Positions 24,573 through 33,406 of a stretch of DNA of 64,000 bases are shown in pieces. Under the pieces are notes generated by a model. The model saw nothing but the letters and a program-made list of their open reading frames with translations, was not told where the DNA came from and made no database searches. The stretch spans positions 124,001 to 188,000 of the forward strand of contig JBCCJI010000001.1 in NCBI GenBank assembly GCA_039027855.1, in the 5' to 3' direction. The translations under genes were made by a program, and so were the position numbers. This DNA comes from Thermohalobaculum sp039027855 (lineage in GTDB: Bacteria; Pseudomonadota; Alphaproteobacteria; Rhodobacterales; Rhodobacteraceae). How positions within the stretch are numbered: the first letter of the stretch is position 1; each line of letters begins with the position of its first letter.

Positions 24573-25994
24573 ATGACGCCCCCCACCGCGCTGCCCGTCG
24601 ATATCGGTCCGATCCACTTTGTCGGCATCGGCGGTATCGGTATGTCGGGCATCGCCGAGGTCATGCTCACCCTCGGCTACCGAGTGCAGGGCTCGGACGC
24701 GAAGGAAAGCCCGATCACCGAGCGGCTGGCGCGGCTGGGGGCCGAGATCTTCATCGGCCAGCGGGCCGAGAACATCGGCGAGGCCGGCGTCGTGGTGATT
24801 TCCTCGGCAATCAAGGACGGCAATCCCGAGTTGGAGGAAGCCCGCGCCCGCGCACTGCCAGTGGTGCGCCGGGCCGAGATGCTGGCCGAGTTGATGCGCA
24901 TGCGCTGGAACGTCGCCGTCGCCGGCACCCACGGGAAGACGACGACCACCAGCATGGTCGCGGCCTTGCTGGATGCCGGCCAGATGGACCCCACGGTGAT
25001 CAATGGCGGCATCATCCAGGCCTATGGTTCGAACGCCCGCCCGGGCGAGGGGCGATGGATGGTGGTCGAGGCGGATGAGAGCGACGGCACCTTCGTCAAG
25101 CTGCCCGCGACCATCGCCGTGGTGACCAATATCGACCCCGAGCACATGGACCACTACGGCACGGTCGAGAGACTGCACGCAGCCTTCGACACCTTCGTGC
25201 ACAACATCCCGTTCTATGGCTGCGTCGTCGCCTGCATCGACCACCCCGAGGTGCAAGCCCTGATCGGCCGGGTCGATGACCGCCGGGTGGTGACCTACGG
25301 CACCTCGCGCCAGGCCGATGTGCGCGCCGAGAACGTGCGCCACGAAGATGGCGGCGTCTGTTTCGACCTCGCCATCCGGGGCGAGGAGGCCAAGCCGACA
25401 GTCCGCCTCGCCATGCCGGGCGAGCACAACGGCCTGAACGCGCTGGCCGCCATCGCGGTGGCGCGTGAGCTGCGGATCGAGAACGAGGCGATCATCGAGG
25501 GGCTGGCAGGCTTCAAGGGCGTGCGCCGCCGGTTCACCCGGGTGGGCCAGTGGAACGGGGTCGAGATCATCGACGACTACGGCCATCACCCGGTCGAGAT
25601 CGCGGCGGTGCTAAAGGCCGCGAGGTCCGCCACAAAAGGCCGGGTGGTCGCGATCCACCAGCCGCACCGCTTCTCGCGCCTCTCCGACCTGTTCGGCGAG
25701 TTCTGTGCCTCGTTCAACGACGCCGATGTCGTGGCGATCACCGATGTCTATGCCGCCGGCGAGGCCGAGATCGAGGGCATCAGCCGCGACGCGCTGGTGG
25801 GTGGCTTGCGCGGCCATGGCCACCGCTCGGCCCACGCGATCCGGGGCCCCGAGGGGCTGGCCGATTTCGTCGCGCGCGAGGCCGGGCCCGGCGATCTGGT
25901 CGTCTGTCTCGGCGCGGGCTCGATCTCGGCCTGGGCCAACGGGTTGCCCGATGCGCTCGCGGCCCTCGACCCCCAGGCGCGCACTGGCACCTGA
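24573..25994 (+). CDS. murC: UDP-N-acetylmuramate--L-alanine ligase
   Basis: 473 residues. MurC adds L-alanine to UDP-MurNAc, the first amino acid of the stem peptide. Signatures are IHFVGIGGIGMSGIAEVM (residues 14-31), the ATP loop GTHGKT at 118-123 with TTTSMVA, EADESDGTFVKLPATIAVV near 166, and IDDYGHHPVEIAAVLKAAR near 332, followed by HQPHRFSRL in the C-terminal domain. The ATG lies after a GAGGATCGCGAG stretch. Its end is followed by 144 bases before the next gene, with a small GCCCG-TTGG-CGGGC hairpin near 26075. Confidence 0.97.
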   Translation: MTPPTALPVDIGPIHFVGIGGIGMSGIAEVMLTLGYRVQGSDAKESPITERLARLGAEIFIGQRAENIGEAGVVVISSAIKDGNPELEEARARALPVVRRAEMLAELMRMRWNVAVAGTHGKTTTTSMVAALLDAGQMDPTVINGGIIQAYGSNARPGEGRWMVVEADESDGTFVKLPATIAVVTNIDPEHMDHYGTVERLHAAFDTFVHNIPFYGCVVACIDHPEVQALIGRVDDRRVVTYGTSRQADVRAENVRHEDGGVCFDLAIRGEEAKPTVRLAMPGEHNGLNALAAIAVARELRIENEAIIEGLAGFKGVRRRFTRVGQWNGVEIIDDYGHHPVEIAAVLKAARSATKGRVVAIHQPHRFSRLSDLFGEFCASFNDADVVAITDVYAAGEAEIEGISRDALVGGLRGHGHRSAHAIRGPEGLADFVAREAGPGDLVVCLGAGSISAWANGLPDALAALDPQARTGT

Positions 25995-26138
25995 GCACTC
26001 GAACTGGCCCGATCCGCGCCCAGCCCTCAGGTTCGGTGCCGGGTAACGGGTATTACGCACCGCCCGTGAGATGCCCGTTGGCGGGCGATCTGCGCTGCGG
26101 CATGGTCGCGGGGAGCGTATCCATGTTGGAGCCGTCCC

Positions 26139-26951
26139 ATGCCGCGTCTTTTCCCTCCGCGTGTATTCATCGTCACGACCGCCGCGCTTGCCGCCGTCGC
26201 GGGTCTGACGCCGGCGACCGTCCTCGCCGAGCCCTGCACGCCCATCAGCCTCGTGCCCGGTGGCTCGGCCAGCGTGGTCGAGGGGGTGGCGCCCGCGACG
26301 GGGACCGCTTGCTACACGCTCTCGGTTCAAGCCGGGCAGACCGCGTCACTTGCGGTGGAAGGGCCCAACGGCATGGCGTTCAGCGTCTGGGGCGAGGCGG
26401 ACAACCGCACCGTGCTCAGCTTCACCACCCGCGCGGGCAGCTACCGGATCGACGTCTTCCAGACATTCCGCGCGGCATTGGCCGCATCCTTCCGCCTCGA
26501 TGTCAGCGTGGGTACGGGGGCGGCCGCCGGTATCGGGGCTTCAGGCACAGCACCGCGGTGGAGCCTGCGGGACGGCGCACTGGGCGCGACAGGCATGCTG
26601 ACGACCGCCGATGGCACCGAGGTCATGATCTCCTGCGATGCCGGCAACCGGACGCGCGAGATGGCGATCACAGCGCCTGCGCTGCCGGGGTTGCCGGTTG
26701 CCGACGGCGCCGAGACCCGCGCAGCTTTTGCCATCAGCCGGGCGGGCGGCGAGATGCGCTTTCCGGTCCTGCTGCGCCGCTATGGCGATGGCTGGTGGAG
26801 GGTCGAGGCTGGGCTGACGACCGGCTTTCTCGACGCCTTCGCCGCGGGCGCACGCATGCGGCTTGAGGCGGCGGGTCAGACGGCGCTCGAGGTCGGGCTT
26901 GGCGGTACTTCGGCGGTCAGGGTGTCGTTCCGCCGCCATTGCGGGATGTGA
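26139..26951 (+). CDS. Exported protein of unknown function between murC and murB
   Basis: 270 residues. A signal peptide is plain: MPRLFPPRVFIV, then a hydrophobic run TTAALAAVAGL, and a cleavage region TVLA before residue 31. The mature protein is rich in short beta-strand patterns (YTLSVQAGQTASLAVEG, SYRIDVFQTFRAALAAS), reminiscent of bacterial pre-peptidase C-terminal beta domains, with three cysteines (at about residues 33, 53 and near 168) and one close to the end (HCGM). I do not recognise a family with confidence. It should be periplasmic. It lies inside the dcw operon in the same orientation and normal base composition; in related bacteria this slot is often held by a short DUF2484 membrane protein. 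Confidence 0.7.
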   Translation: MPRLFPPRVFIVTTAALAAVAGLTPATVLAEPCTPISLVPGGSASVVEGVAPATGTACYTLSVQAGQTASLAVEGPNGMAFSVWGEADNRTVLSFTTRAGSYRIDVFQTFRAALAASFRLDVSVGTGAAAGIGASGTAPRWSLRDGALGATGMLTTADGTEVMISCDAGNRTREMAITAPALPGLPVADGAETRAAFAISRAGGEMRFPVLLRRYGDGWWRVEAGLTTGFLDAFAAGARMRLEAAGQTALEVGLGGTSAVRVSFRRHCGM

Positions 26952-26989
26952 GGCTTGCCAGGCGCACGCCCCTGGCGCAGTCACCCCGC

Positions 26990-27955
26990 ATGACCGGACA
27001 TGATGATCTCTCCATCCCGCTGATCGACCGCATGCCGGCGGTGCGTGGGCGCCTGGCTGCCGACCGCCCCATGGCGCAGCAGGCCTGGCTGCGCGTCGGC
27101 GGCCCGGCCGAGGTGTTCTTCCAGCCCGCCGATGCCGAGGATCTGGCGGCGTTCCTCGTGGCCCTGCCGACCGAGATCCCTGTCACGCCGGTGGGTCGTT
27201 GTTCCAACCTCATCATCCGCGACGGTGGCCTGCCGGGCGTCGTCGTGCGCCTTGGCGCCGCCTTCGGCCGGATCGAGGTTCTGGAGGGCCATCGCCTGCG
27301 TGTCGGCGCGGCCGCAGCCGATGCGAGCGTCGCGACCAAGGCCGCGGCGGAAGGGATCGGCCGCCTCGGCTTTCTGCGCACGATCCCCGGCAGCATCGGC
27401 GGCGCCGTGCGCATGAACGCCGGCTGCTACGGCACCTATACCGCCGACGTGGTCGAAAGCGTCACCATGGTCACGCGGGCGGGCGAGATCCTCACCCTCG
27501 ACCCCGCCGCATGCGGCTTCGCCTATCGCGACACCGCCCTGCCTGCGGGGATCGTCGTCTCCGCCACCCTGCGCGGTGCCCCGGCCGAGCCTGCGGCGCT
27601 GGAGGCCGAGATGGCCGGGTTCCTCGCCAAGCGCGCAGCATCGCAACCGACCGATGAGCTTTCCTGCGGCTCCACTTTCCGCAACCCGGCCGGCTTCTCC
27701 TCGACCGGGCGCGAGGACGACACGCACGAGCTGAAAGCCTGGAAGCTGATCGACGATGCCGGCTGCCGGGGTCTGACGCTGGGCGGCGCCCGGATGAGCG
27801 AGAAGCACTCCAATTTCCTGACCAATACCGGCAACGCCACCGCCCAAGACCTCGAAACTCTGGGCGAGGCCGTGCGCCAGCGCGTGAAGGCGCAGTCGGG
27901 CCATGATTTGGTCTGGGAAATCCAGCGCATCGGCGTTACGCTCGCGCCAACATAA
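26990..27955 (+). CDS. murB: UDP-N-acetylenolpyruvoylglucosamine reductase
   Basis: 321 residues. MurB is the FAD enzyme that reduces UDP-GlcNAc-enolpyruvate to UDP-MurNAc with NADPH. The N-terminal FAD domain has AWLRVGGPAEVFFQPAD (near residue 30) and PVTPVGRCSNLIIRDGG (near 64); GSIGGAVRMNAGCYG lies near 134, and the catalytic-domain blocks ELSCGSTFRNP (near 223) and LGGARMSEKHSNFL (near 264) follow. I chose the ATG at 26990; upstream in-frame codons overlap the preceding gene, and no strong ribosome site separates the options. Confidence 0.95.
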   Translation: MTGHDDLSIPLIDRMPAVRGRLAADRPMAQQAWLRVGGPAEVFFQPADAEDLAAFLVALPTEIPVTPVGRCSNLIIRDGGLPGVVVRLGAAFGRIEVLEGHRLRVGAAAADASVATKAAAEGIGRLGFLRTIPGSIGGAVRMNAGCYGTYTADVVESVTMVTRAGEILTLDPAACGFAYRDTALPAGIVVSATLRGAPAEPAALEAEMAGFLAKRAASQPTDELSCGSTFRNPAGFSSTGREDDTHELKAWKLIDDAGCRGLTLGGARMSEKHSNFLTNTGNATAQDLETLGEAVRQRVKAQSGHDLVWEIQRIGVTLAPT

Positions 27956-28012
27956 CGGTCATCAAGACCGGTCGGACGTCGCCGAACAAGGCGGGACGAC
28001 AGTGGGGCGGGC

Positions 28013-28927
28013 ATGTCGAGCAGGACACTCCCCCGCATCGCGGTGCTGAAAGGCGGCCTCTCGGCCGAGCGCGAGGTATCCCTCGTCTCGGGACGGGAAT
28101 GCGCAAAGGCGCTCGTGGAGGCGGGGTATACCGTTGAGGAAATCGATGCCGGGCGCGATCTCGCGACCCGGCTCGACGCCGTCAGGCCCGACGTCGTCTT
28201 CAACGCGCTGCATGGCCGTTGGGGAGAGGACGGTTGCGTACAGGGCATGCTTGAGTGGTTGCGTCTGCCCTATACCCATTCCGGCGTGATGGCCTCGGCA
28301 CTGGCCATGGACAAGGAGCGTGCGAAGCAGGTCTTCGCCGCGCATGGCCTGCCCATCGCCGAGAGCATCGTGGTCGACCGCGCGTCGGCCGAGGCCGGGC
28401 ACCCGATGACACCGCCCTATGTGGTGAAGCCCGTGAACGAGGGTTCCTCGGTCGGTGTCGCCATCGTCGCCGAGGGGGCGAACGGGCCGGCGCGTCTGGG
28501 AAAGGACGCGCCGTCCCGCGTCATGGTGGAGCGCTATGTCGCGGGGCGGGAGCTGACCGTGACGGTGATGGGTGACCGCCCGCTGGCGGTGACCGATATC
28601 ATCTCTGCAGGCTGGTACGACTACCACGCCAAATATGCCTCAGGCGGCTCGCGCCACGAGGTGCCCGCCCGCATCCCGGCCGAGATCGAGGAGGCCTGCC
28701 GCGCCCATGCGCTGGCCGCCCATCGCGCGCTTGGCTGTCGTGGCGTCTCGCGCGCCGATTTCCGCTGGGACGAGACGCAGGGCCTCGACGGGCTGATCAT
28801 CCTGGAGACCAACACCCAGCCCGGCATGACGCCGACCTCACTGGCGCCCGAGCAGGCGGCGCATCGCGGCATGGGTTTTGCCGAGCTTTGCGCCTGGATG
28901 GTGAAGGACGCCTCATGCGACCGCTAG
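28013..28927 (+). CDS. ddl: D-alanine--D-alanine ligase
   Basis: 304 residues, normal for DdlB. An ATP-grasp enzyme that makes the D-Ala-D-Ala dipeptide used by MurF. Signatures are VLKGGLSAEREVSLVSG (residues 11-27), NALHGRWGEDGCVQGMLE near residue 64 (HGxxGEDG), PYTHSGVMASALAMDK near 85, KPVNEGSSVGVAIV near 139 and the C-terminal ETNTQPGMTPTSLAPEQA near 264. It overlaps the start of ftsQ by 13 bases, so the two are coupled. Confidence 0.97.
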   Translation: MSSRTLPRIAVLKGGLSAEREVSLVSGRECAKALVEAGYTVEEIDAGRDLATRLDAVRPDVVFNALHGRWGEDGCVQGMLEWLRLPYTHSGVMASALAMDKERAKQVFAAHGLPIAESIVVDRASAEAGHPMTPPYVVKPVNEGSSVGVAIVAEGANGPARLGKDAPSRVMVERYVAGRELTVTVMGDRPLAVTDIISAGWYDYHAKYASGGSRHEVPARIPAEIEEACRAHALAAHRALGCRGVSRADFRWDETQGLDGLIILETNTQPGMTPTSLAPEQAAHRGMGFAELCAWMVKDASCDR

Positions 28928-29892
28928 GCGAAGTGATGGGCCGCCTGCATGCGGCGGTGAACCCCGAGACTGCGGCGCAGGGCGGGCAGCGGCCGAAACG
29001 CCGCCGTCTGCCGGGGCCATCCAAGCTCGGCTACCGGCTGGCGCGCACCTGGGCGCAGCCGGGCGCCCGCTCGGCCGTGACGCTGTATCTGCCGGTGACG
29101 CTCGCCGCGATCCTGGCCTGGCGGGCGATCGCCGATGACGGCCTGCGCCAGGCCGCGGCGGAGCGGATCGCGGCGGGCTGGCAGGCGATCAAGGCGCGGC
29201 CTGAGTTTACGCTGGAGGGCGTCGTCATCACCGGTGTGCCCGAGAGGCTGCGCGCCGAGGTGCACCGCACGCTCGCCCTGCCGGCCCGTCATTCCGTGCT
29301 CTCGCTCGATCTCGAGGCGCTTCGCCGGCAGATCGTCGAGATGGGCGGCGTCGCCTCCGCCGAGATCCGGCTCGATCCCGCCGGCATCTTGCACGTTGAC
29401 GTGGTGCCCCGCCCCGCCGTCGCCCTCTGGCGCGATCCGGCGGCCGGGGGCGCGCTGTTCCGGGTGGCGGTGGACGGTACGGTGATCGCACCGGTGTCGC
29501 GCCGCGCGGCCTTTCCCGAACTGCCGGTGCTGATCGGCGAGGGTGCGGGTGCCGCGGTGGACGAGGCGCTCAGCATCGTCGCGCAAGGGCCCGATGTGGC
29601 CAAACGCATCCGTGCCCTGGTGCGCGTTGGCGACCGGCGCTGGGACGTCGTGCTGGCTGGCGAGCCGGGACAGGATGTCGATGACCTGCGCGTGATGCTG
29701 CCGGCCGATGCGCCGGGCCCTGCCTGGGCCCGCGTGCTGGCGCTGCATTACGGCGGCGATCTCCTCAATCGCGACGTAGCGGCAGTCGATATGCGCCTGC
29801 CCGAGCGCCCGATGCTGCGCCTGCGCAGCCGGGCGCTGGAGACCATGAAACTGCGTCGTGTGCTGGATCAGGCGGAAAGGAAAGCGTTGTGA
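28915..29892 (+). CDS. ftsQ: Cell division protein FtsQ
   Basis: 325 residues. A cytoplasmic N-terminal tail of about 55 residues with a basic RPKRRRLPG type stretch precedes one membrane segment (VTLYLPVTLAAILAWRAIA, near residues 55-73). The periplasmic part has a POTRA domain beginning FTLEGVVITGVPERL near residue 99 and the FtsQ block VASAEIRLDPAGILHVDVV. FtsQ links FtsK, FtsL and FtsB in the divisome. The start at 28915 lies inside the 3' end of ddl; the stop overlaps the ftsA GTG start (GTGA). Confidence 0.92.
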   Translation: MRPLGEVMGRLHAAVNPETAAQGGQRPKRRRLPGPSKLGYRLARTWAQPGARSAVTLYLPVTLAAILAWRAIADDGLRQAAAERIAAGWQAIKARPEFTLEGVVITGVPERLRAEVHRTLALPARHSVLSLDLEALRRQIVEMGGVASAEIRLDPAGILHVDVVPRPAVALWRDPAAGGALFRVAVDGTVIAPVSRRAAFPELPVLIGEGAGAAVDEALSIVAQGPDVAKRIRALVRVGDRRWDVVLAGEPGQDVDDLRVMLPADAPGPAWARVLALHYGGDLLNRDVAAVDMRLPERPMLRLRSRALETMKLRRVLDQAERKAL

Positions 29893-31250
29893 ATTTCCGC
29901 ACGCTCGAGATGTGGCGACAGATGCGCGGCAACCTTGCGCTCGCGACCAAGCGCGGGCGCCTTGGCGTGATCGATATCGGCACCTCCAAGATCACCTGCC
30001 TCGTCCTCAAGCTCGATCAGGAGCGCGCGGCCGAGGCGCTGGCCGGCAGCGGCGCGGTCGACCGGCTGAGCGCATCGCTGTTCGGCGCGGTCGAGGTTGT
30101 CGGCGCGCGCTGTGTGCAGGCCCATGGCATCCGCCGGGGTGAGATCGTCGACATGAACGCCGCCGCCCGCGCCATCCGCTCGGCGCTGCTGGCGGCCGAG
30201 CGGATGGCGGCGCCCAAGGTCGAGCGCGTGGACCATGTGATCGTCGGCTTCTCCGGCGGACGGCCCGAAAGCTTCTCGACTGTCGGCGATGTGGAGACCG
30301 AGACCGGCCGCGTCAGCGAACGCGACATCGCCAATGCGCTGGCCGCCGCCGAGGATCCGCCCATCGGCGAAGGGCGCCAGATCCTGCACGCGCAGCCCGT
30401 CGAGATCGGGCTGGACTACCAGACCGGCATCACCGACCCGCGCGGCATGATGGGCCGCAAGCTCTCGGTCGCGGTGCATGTGGTCGCGGTCGATGCGCGC
30501 CCGCTCGCCAATCTGATGGAATGCGTGCGCCAGTGCGATCTGGATATCGCCGGTGTCGTCAGCGCACCCTATGCGAGCGGTCTTGCGGCGCTGGTCGAGG
30601 ATGAGCAGCGCACCGGCGCGCTCGCCATCGATATGGGCGCGGGCACCACGCAGTGCTCGGTCTTCCTGCGCGATCATCTGGTCTGCGTCGACGGCGTGCG
30701 CCTTGGCGGTGCGCATGTCACCACCGACATCGCCGCTGGCCTGATGATGGGTGAGGCCGAGGCCGAGCGGCTGAAGACGCTGCATGGCGGCTGCATCGCC
30801 ACCGGTGCCGACAACCGCGAGCCGATCGAGGCGCCGCGCCGGGGCGAGGAGGACAGCCCCGAGCCGCGCACCATCAGCCGCGGCATGCTGATCGGCGTGA
30901 TCCGCCCGCGCATGGAGGAGACGCTCCGCCAACTCCGCGACCGGCTGGTGGCGCTCGGCGTCACCGACATGCCCGCCTGTTCCATCGTGCTGACCGGCAA
31001 TGCCAGCCAGATGCCGGGGGTCGACGAACTGGTAACCCGCATCCTCGGCCGGCGCCCGCGCATCGGCCGGCCGATGCGTCTGGCGGGGCTGCCCCAGGCC
31101 CTCTCCGGGCCCGAGGGCGCCGCGGCCGTCGGCCTCGCGATCTATGCGATGCGCCCGCATGACGAGATCTGGGATTTCGAGGCGCCGCGCCCCTGGTCGG
31201 TTCAGGGCCGCGCGCAGGATATCGTCAGATGGTTCAAGACAAGCTGGTAA
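29889..31250 (+). CDS. ftsA: Cell division protein FtsA
   Basis: 453 residues. The actin-like membrane tether of FtsZ. Signatures: LGVIDIGTSKITCLVLKL (residues 25-42), the phosphate-2 block ALAIDMGAGTTQCSVF near residue 245, and VLTGNASQMPGVDELV near 366. The C-terminal DIVRWFKTSW is the amphipathic membrane-targeting helix. The start is a GTG that overlaps the ftsQ stop; no in-frame ATG comes before the N-terminal strand. The gap to ftsZ (180 bases) is larger than others in the cluster and probably carries an extra ftsZ promoter. Confidence 0.96.
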   Translation: MNFRTLEMWRQMRGNLALATKRGRLGVIDIGTSKITCLVLKLDQERAAEALAGSGAVDRLSASLFGAVEVVGARCVQAHGIRRGEIVDMNAAARAIRSALLAAERMAAPKVERVDHVIVGFSGGRPESFSTVGDVETETGRVSERDIANALAAAEDPPIGEGRQILHAQPVEIGLDYQTGITDPRGMMGRKLSVAVHVVAVDARPLANLMECVRQCDLDIAGVVSAPYASGLAALVEDEQRTGALAIDMGAGTTQCSVFLRDHLVCVDGVRLGGAHVTTDIAAGLMMGEAEAERLKTLHGGCIATGADNREPIEAPRRGEEDSPEPRTISRGMLIGVIRPRMEETLRQLRDRLVALGVTDMPACSIVLTGNASQMPGVDELVTRILGRRPRIGRPMRLAGLPQALSGPEGAAAVGLAIYAMRPHDEIWDFEAPRPWSVQGRAQDIVRWFKTSW

Positions 31251-31429
31251 GCGGCGGAAAACACGGCAGACACTGGCCTGAAAGCCACAAGTCAATAGCC
31301 TAGTGACCTTGAGAGAAGATTCGGCTAACTTCTGTGGCAGATAACAATATCGAGCGTTGAGGCGCTTGGGTGACACAAAAGACGCGGAACAGCGTCGCGC
31401 CCGGGCACGGAGCAGAAGGGCAGTCGACG
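31251..31429 (+). promoter_or_regulatory. ftsA-ftsZ spacer, probable ftsZ promoter region
   Basis: 179 bases with lower GC than the flanks. A GATTC (GANTC class) methylation motif for the CcrM cell-cycle methyltransferase lies at 31318-31322, next to an AT-rich stretch (31325-31352). No clean -35/-10 pair is visible, so promoter placement is inference. Confidence 0.3.
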
Positions 31430-33142
31430 ATGGCACTGAATTTCACCGAGGTGAGCGATGACGATCTGAGCGCGCGCATCGCCGTGTTCGGCGTGGGCGG
31501 GGCTGGCGGGAACGCCATCAACAACATGATCGAGAAGCGCCTTGCCGGCGTGGAGTTCGTGGCCGCCAATACCGATGCTCAGGCACTTGGCAACAGCCGG
31601 GCGGAGCGGCGGATCCAGTTGGGTCAGGGCGTCACCCGTGGTCTCGGCGCGGGTTCGAAGCCCGAGGTCGGCCAGTCCTCGGCCGAGGAGAGCATCGACG
31701 AGATCGCCGCCGCGCTCGACGGCTGCCACATGTGCTTCATCACCGGCGGCATGGGCGGGGGCACCGGCACCGGCGCGGCCCCGGTTGTGGCCCGCATCGC
31801 GCGCGAGATGGGCATCCTGACTGTCGGCGTGGTGACCAAGCCCTTCCAGTTCGAGGGCGCGCGCCGCATGCGCCTCGCCGATGCCGGCGTCGGCGAGATG
31901 CAGCAATATGTCGACACGCTGATCGTCATCCCGAACCAGAACCTGTTTCAGGTGGCGAGCGAGCGGACGACCTTTGTAGAGGCGTTCCAGCTGGCCGACG
32001 ATGTGTTGTACCAGGGCGTGCAGGGCGTGACCGACCTGATGGTCCGCCCCGGCATGATCAATCTCGATTTCGCCGATGTCCGCTCCGTCATGGAGGAGAT
32101 GGGCAAGGCGATGATGGGCACCGGCGAGGCCGATGGCGAGACCCGTGCCATCGACGCGGCCGAGAAAGCGATCGCCAACCCGCTGCTCGACGAGGTGAGC
32201 CTGAAGGGCGCCAAGGGCGTGTTGATCAACATCACCGGGGGCTATGACCTGACGCTGTTCGAGATGGACGAGGCGGCCAACCGCATCAAGAACGAGGTGG
32301 ACGCCGACGCGCTGATCAAGTTCGGCTCCGCCATTGATCCGGACATGGAAGGCCGGATGCGGGTCAGCGTCGTCGCCACCGGGATCGACGCGGAAAGCCA
32401 GGCGCAGCGCCCGCCCCAGTCGGAGGCACAGCCGCCGCGCCGTCGCCCGACCCTGACCGAGGCGGCGGGCGTCGAGGCGCTCCGCTCCGGGCAGGACCGC
32501 CAGACGGCCGAGCCCGCGCCGCGTCATGCCCCCGCCGAGGTCGCGGAGGGTCCTGAGACCGCCGCGGCGTGGGAGGACGCGAGCGCGGTCGCCGAGGCGC
32601 CGATCCCGGTGCCTGCCGCCCGTGCTGCAGCGCCGGTCGAGCCCGCACCCGCAGTGCCCGCCGATCCGGTCGAGAGCCGCTACGCCAATGCGCCGACGCC
32701 GGCCGAGATCCGCGCCCGGGCCGATCGTGTGCGCGAGACGGCGCTCGCCTCGCGCGCCAATCGTGAGGCAACGCGCCAGACCCGGCCCGCATTCGACGAT
32801 GACGACGTGTCGCCAGCCCTGTTCGATCTGGATGACGCCTCGATGCAGGCCGACCGCGAGCCGCTTACCGACAACGCCCCGCCGCCCCGCAGCGAAGGGC
32901 GTGGGTTGTTCCGCGGCCAGCGCAGTGCGCCCCAGGCAGAACCGGCGCCCGAAGAGCCGGCGCGGGGCGGGATGTTCACCATCAACCGCCTGATCAACCG
33001 CGGCACCCGTGCGGTGACCCAAGCCGCGCCGCCGTCCGTCCCGCGCCGTACCGAGCCGCGCTATGACCTGCGTTTCGATGCAGCCGAGGATGATCACGAA
33101 GAAGCGGATGTGCCGGCCTTCCTGCGTCGCCAGGCGAATTAA
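31430..33142 (+). CDS. ftsZ: Cell division protein FtsZ
   Basis: 570 residues. The tubulin-like GTPase that forms the Z ring. The GTP-binding patterns are FGVGGAGGNAINNM (residues 20-33) and the tubulin signature GGMGGGTGTGAAPVVARIA (near residue 105), followed by VTKPFQFEG and LIVIPNQNLF. The GTPase core ends near residue 325. A long linker of about 225 residues rich in Pro, Ala, Glu and Arg follows, then the conserved C-terminal peptide DVPAFLRRQ that binds FtsA. Long linkers are usual in alphaproteobacteria. I chose the ATG at 31430 because AGAAGGG lies upstream at suitable spacing. Confidence 0.97.
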   Translation: MALNFTEVSDDDLSARIAVFGVGGAGGNAINNMIEKRLAGVEFVAANTDAQALGNSRAERRIQLGQGVTRGLGAGSKPEVGQSSAEESIDEIAAALDGCHMCFITGGMGGGTGTGAAPVVARIAREMGILTVGVVTKPFQFEGARRMRLADAGVGEMQQYVDTLIVIPNQNLFQVASERTTFVEAFQLADDVLYQGVQGVTDLMVRPGMINLDFADVRSVMEEMGKAMMGTGEADGETRAIDAAEKAIANPLLDEVSLKGAKGVLINITGGYDLTLFEMDEAANRIKNEVDADALIKFGSAIDPDMEGRMRVSVVATGIDAESQAQRPPQSEAQPPRRRPTLTEAAGVEALRSGQDRQTAEPAPRHAPAEVAEGPETAAAWEDASAVAEAPIPVPAARAAAPVEPAPAVPADPVESRYANAPTPAEIRARADRVRETALASRANREATRQTRPAFDDDDVSPALFDLDDASMQADREPLTDNAPPPRSEGRGLFRGQRSAPQAEPAPEEPARGGMFTINRLINRGTRAVTQAAPPSVPRRTEPRYDLRFDAAEDDHEEADVPAFLRRQAN

Positions 33143-33216
33143 TCCGCCGCTGAAGCGGCGAGGCCGGCGGCCACATGATCCGCCGCGCCGTTTCCGGCAT
33201 CGCCGAAATATCCTTC

Positions 33217-33256
33217 CCGCGGGCGCGTAACAATGCGCCCGCGGAGTTCATTTTAT
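33217..33256 (+). terminator. Terminator after ftsZ
   Basis: CCGCGGGCGC (33217-33226) and GCGCCCGCGG (33235-33244) form a perfect 10-bp stem with the loop GTAACAAT, followed by AGTTCATTTTAT. It lies 75 bases after the ftsZ stop and probably marks the end of the main dcw transcript. Confidence 0.65.
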
Positions 33257-33406
33257 GGTTTAATTTCAAGAAGTTGCAGCCTCAGCAGTTGTCATGAACA
33301 GACATAAAGAGTGAGTTGGTGCGGCGCCGAACAGGCATTATTACTTTCGCAATGATAAAGCGAACTGCGAGAACAATTGCAGCCAGCGAAACGAGCGGGG
33401 CTGATC

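Noticed and set aside
29868..31436. Minus-strand open frame of 522 codons opposite ftsA
   Set aside because: Exactly shadows ftsA, has no ribosome site, and its composition is typical of the antisense frame.
31325..33097. Minus-strand open frame of 590 codons opposite ftsZ
   Set aside because: Shadow of ftsZ and its linker; low-complexity Gly/Arg/His protein with no domain.
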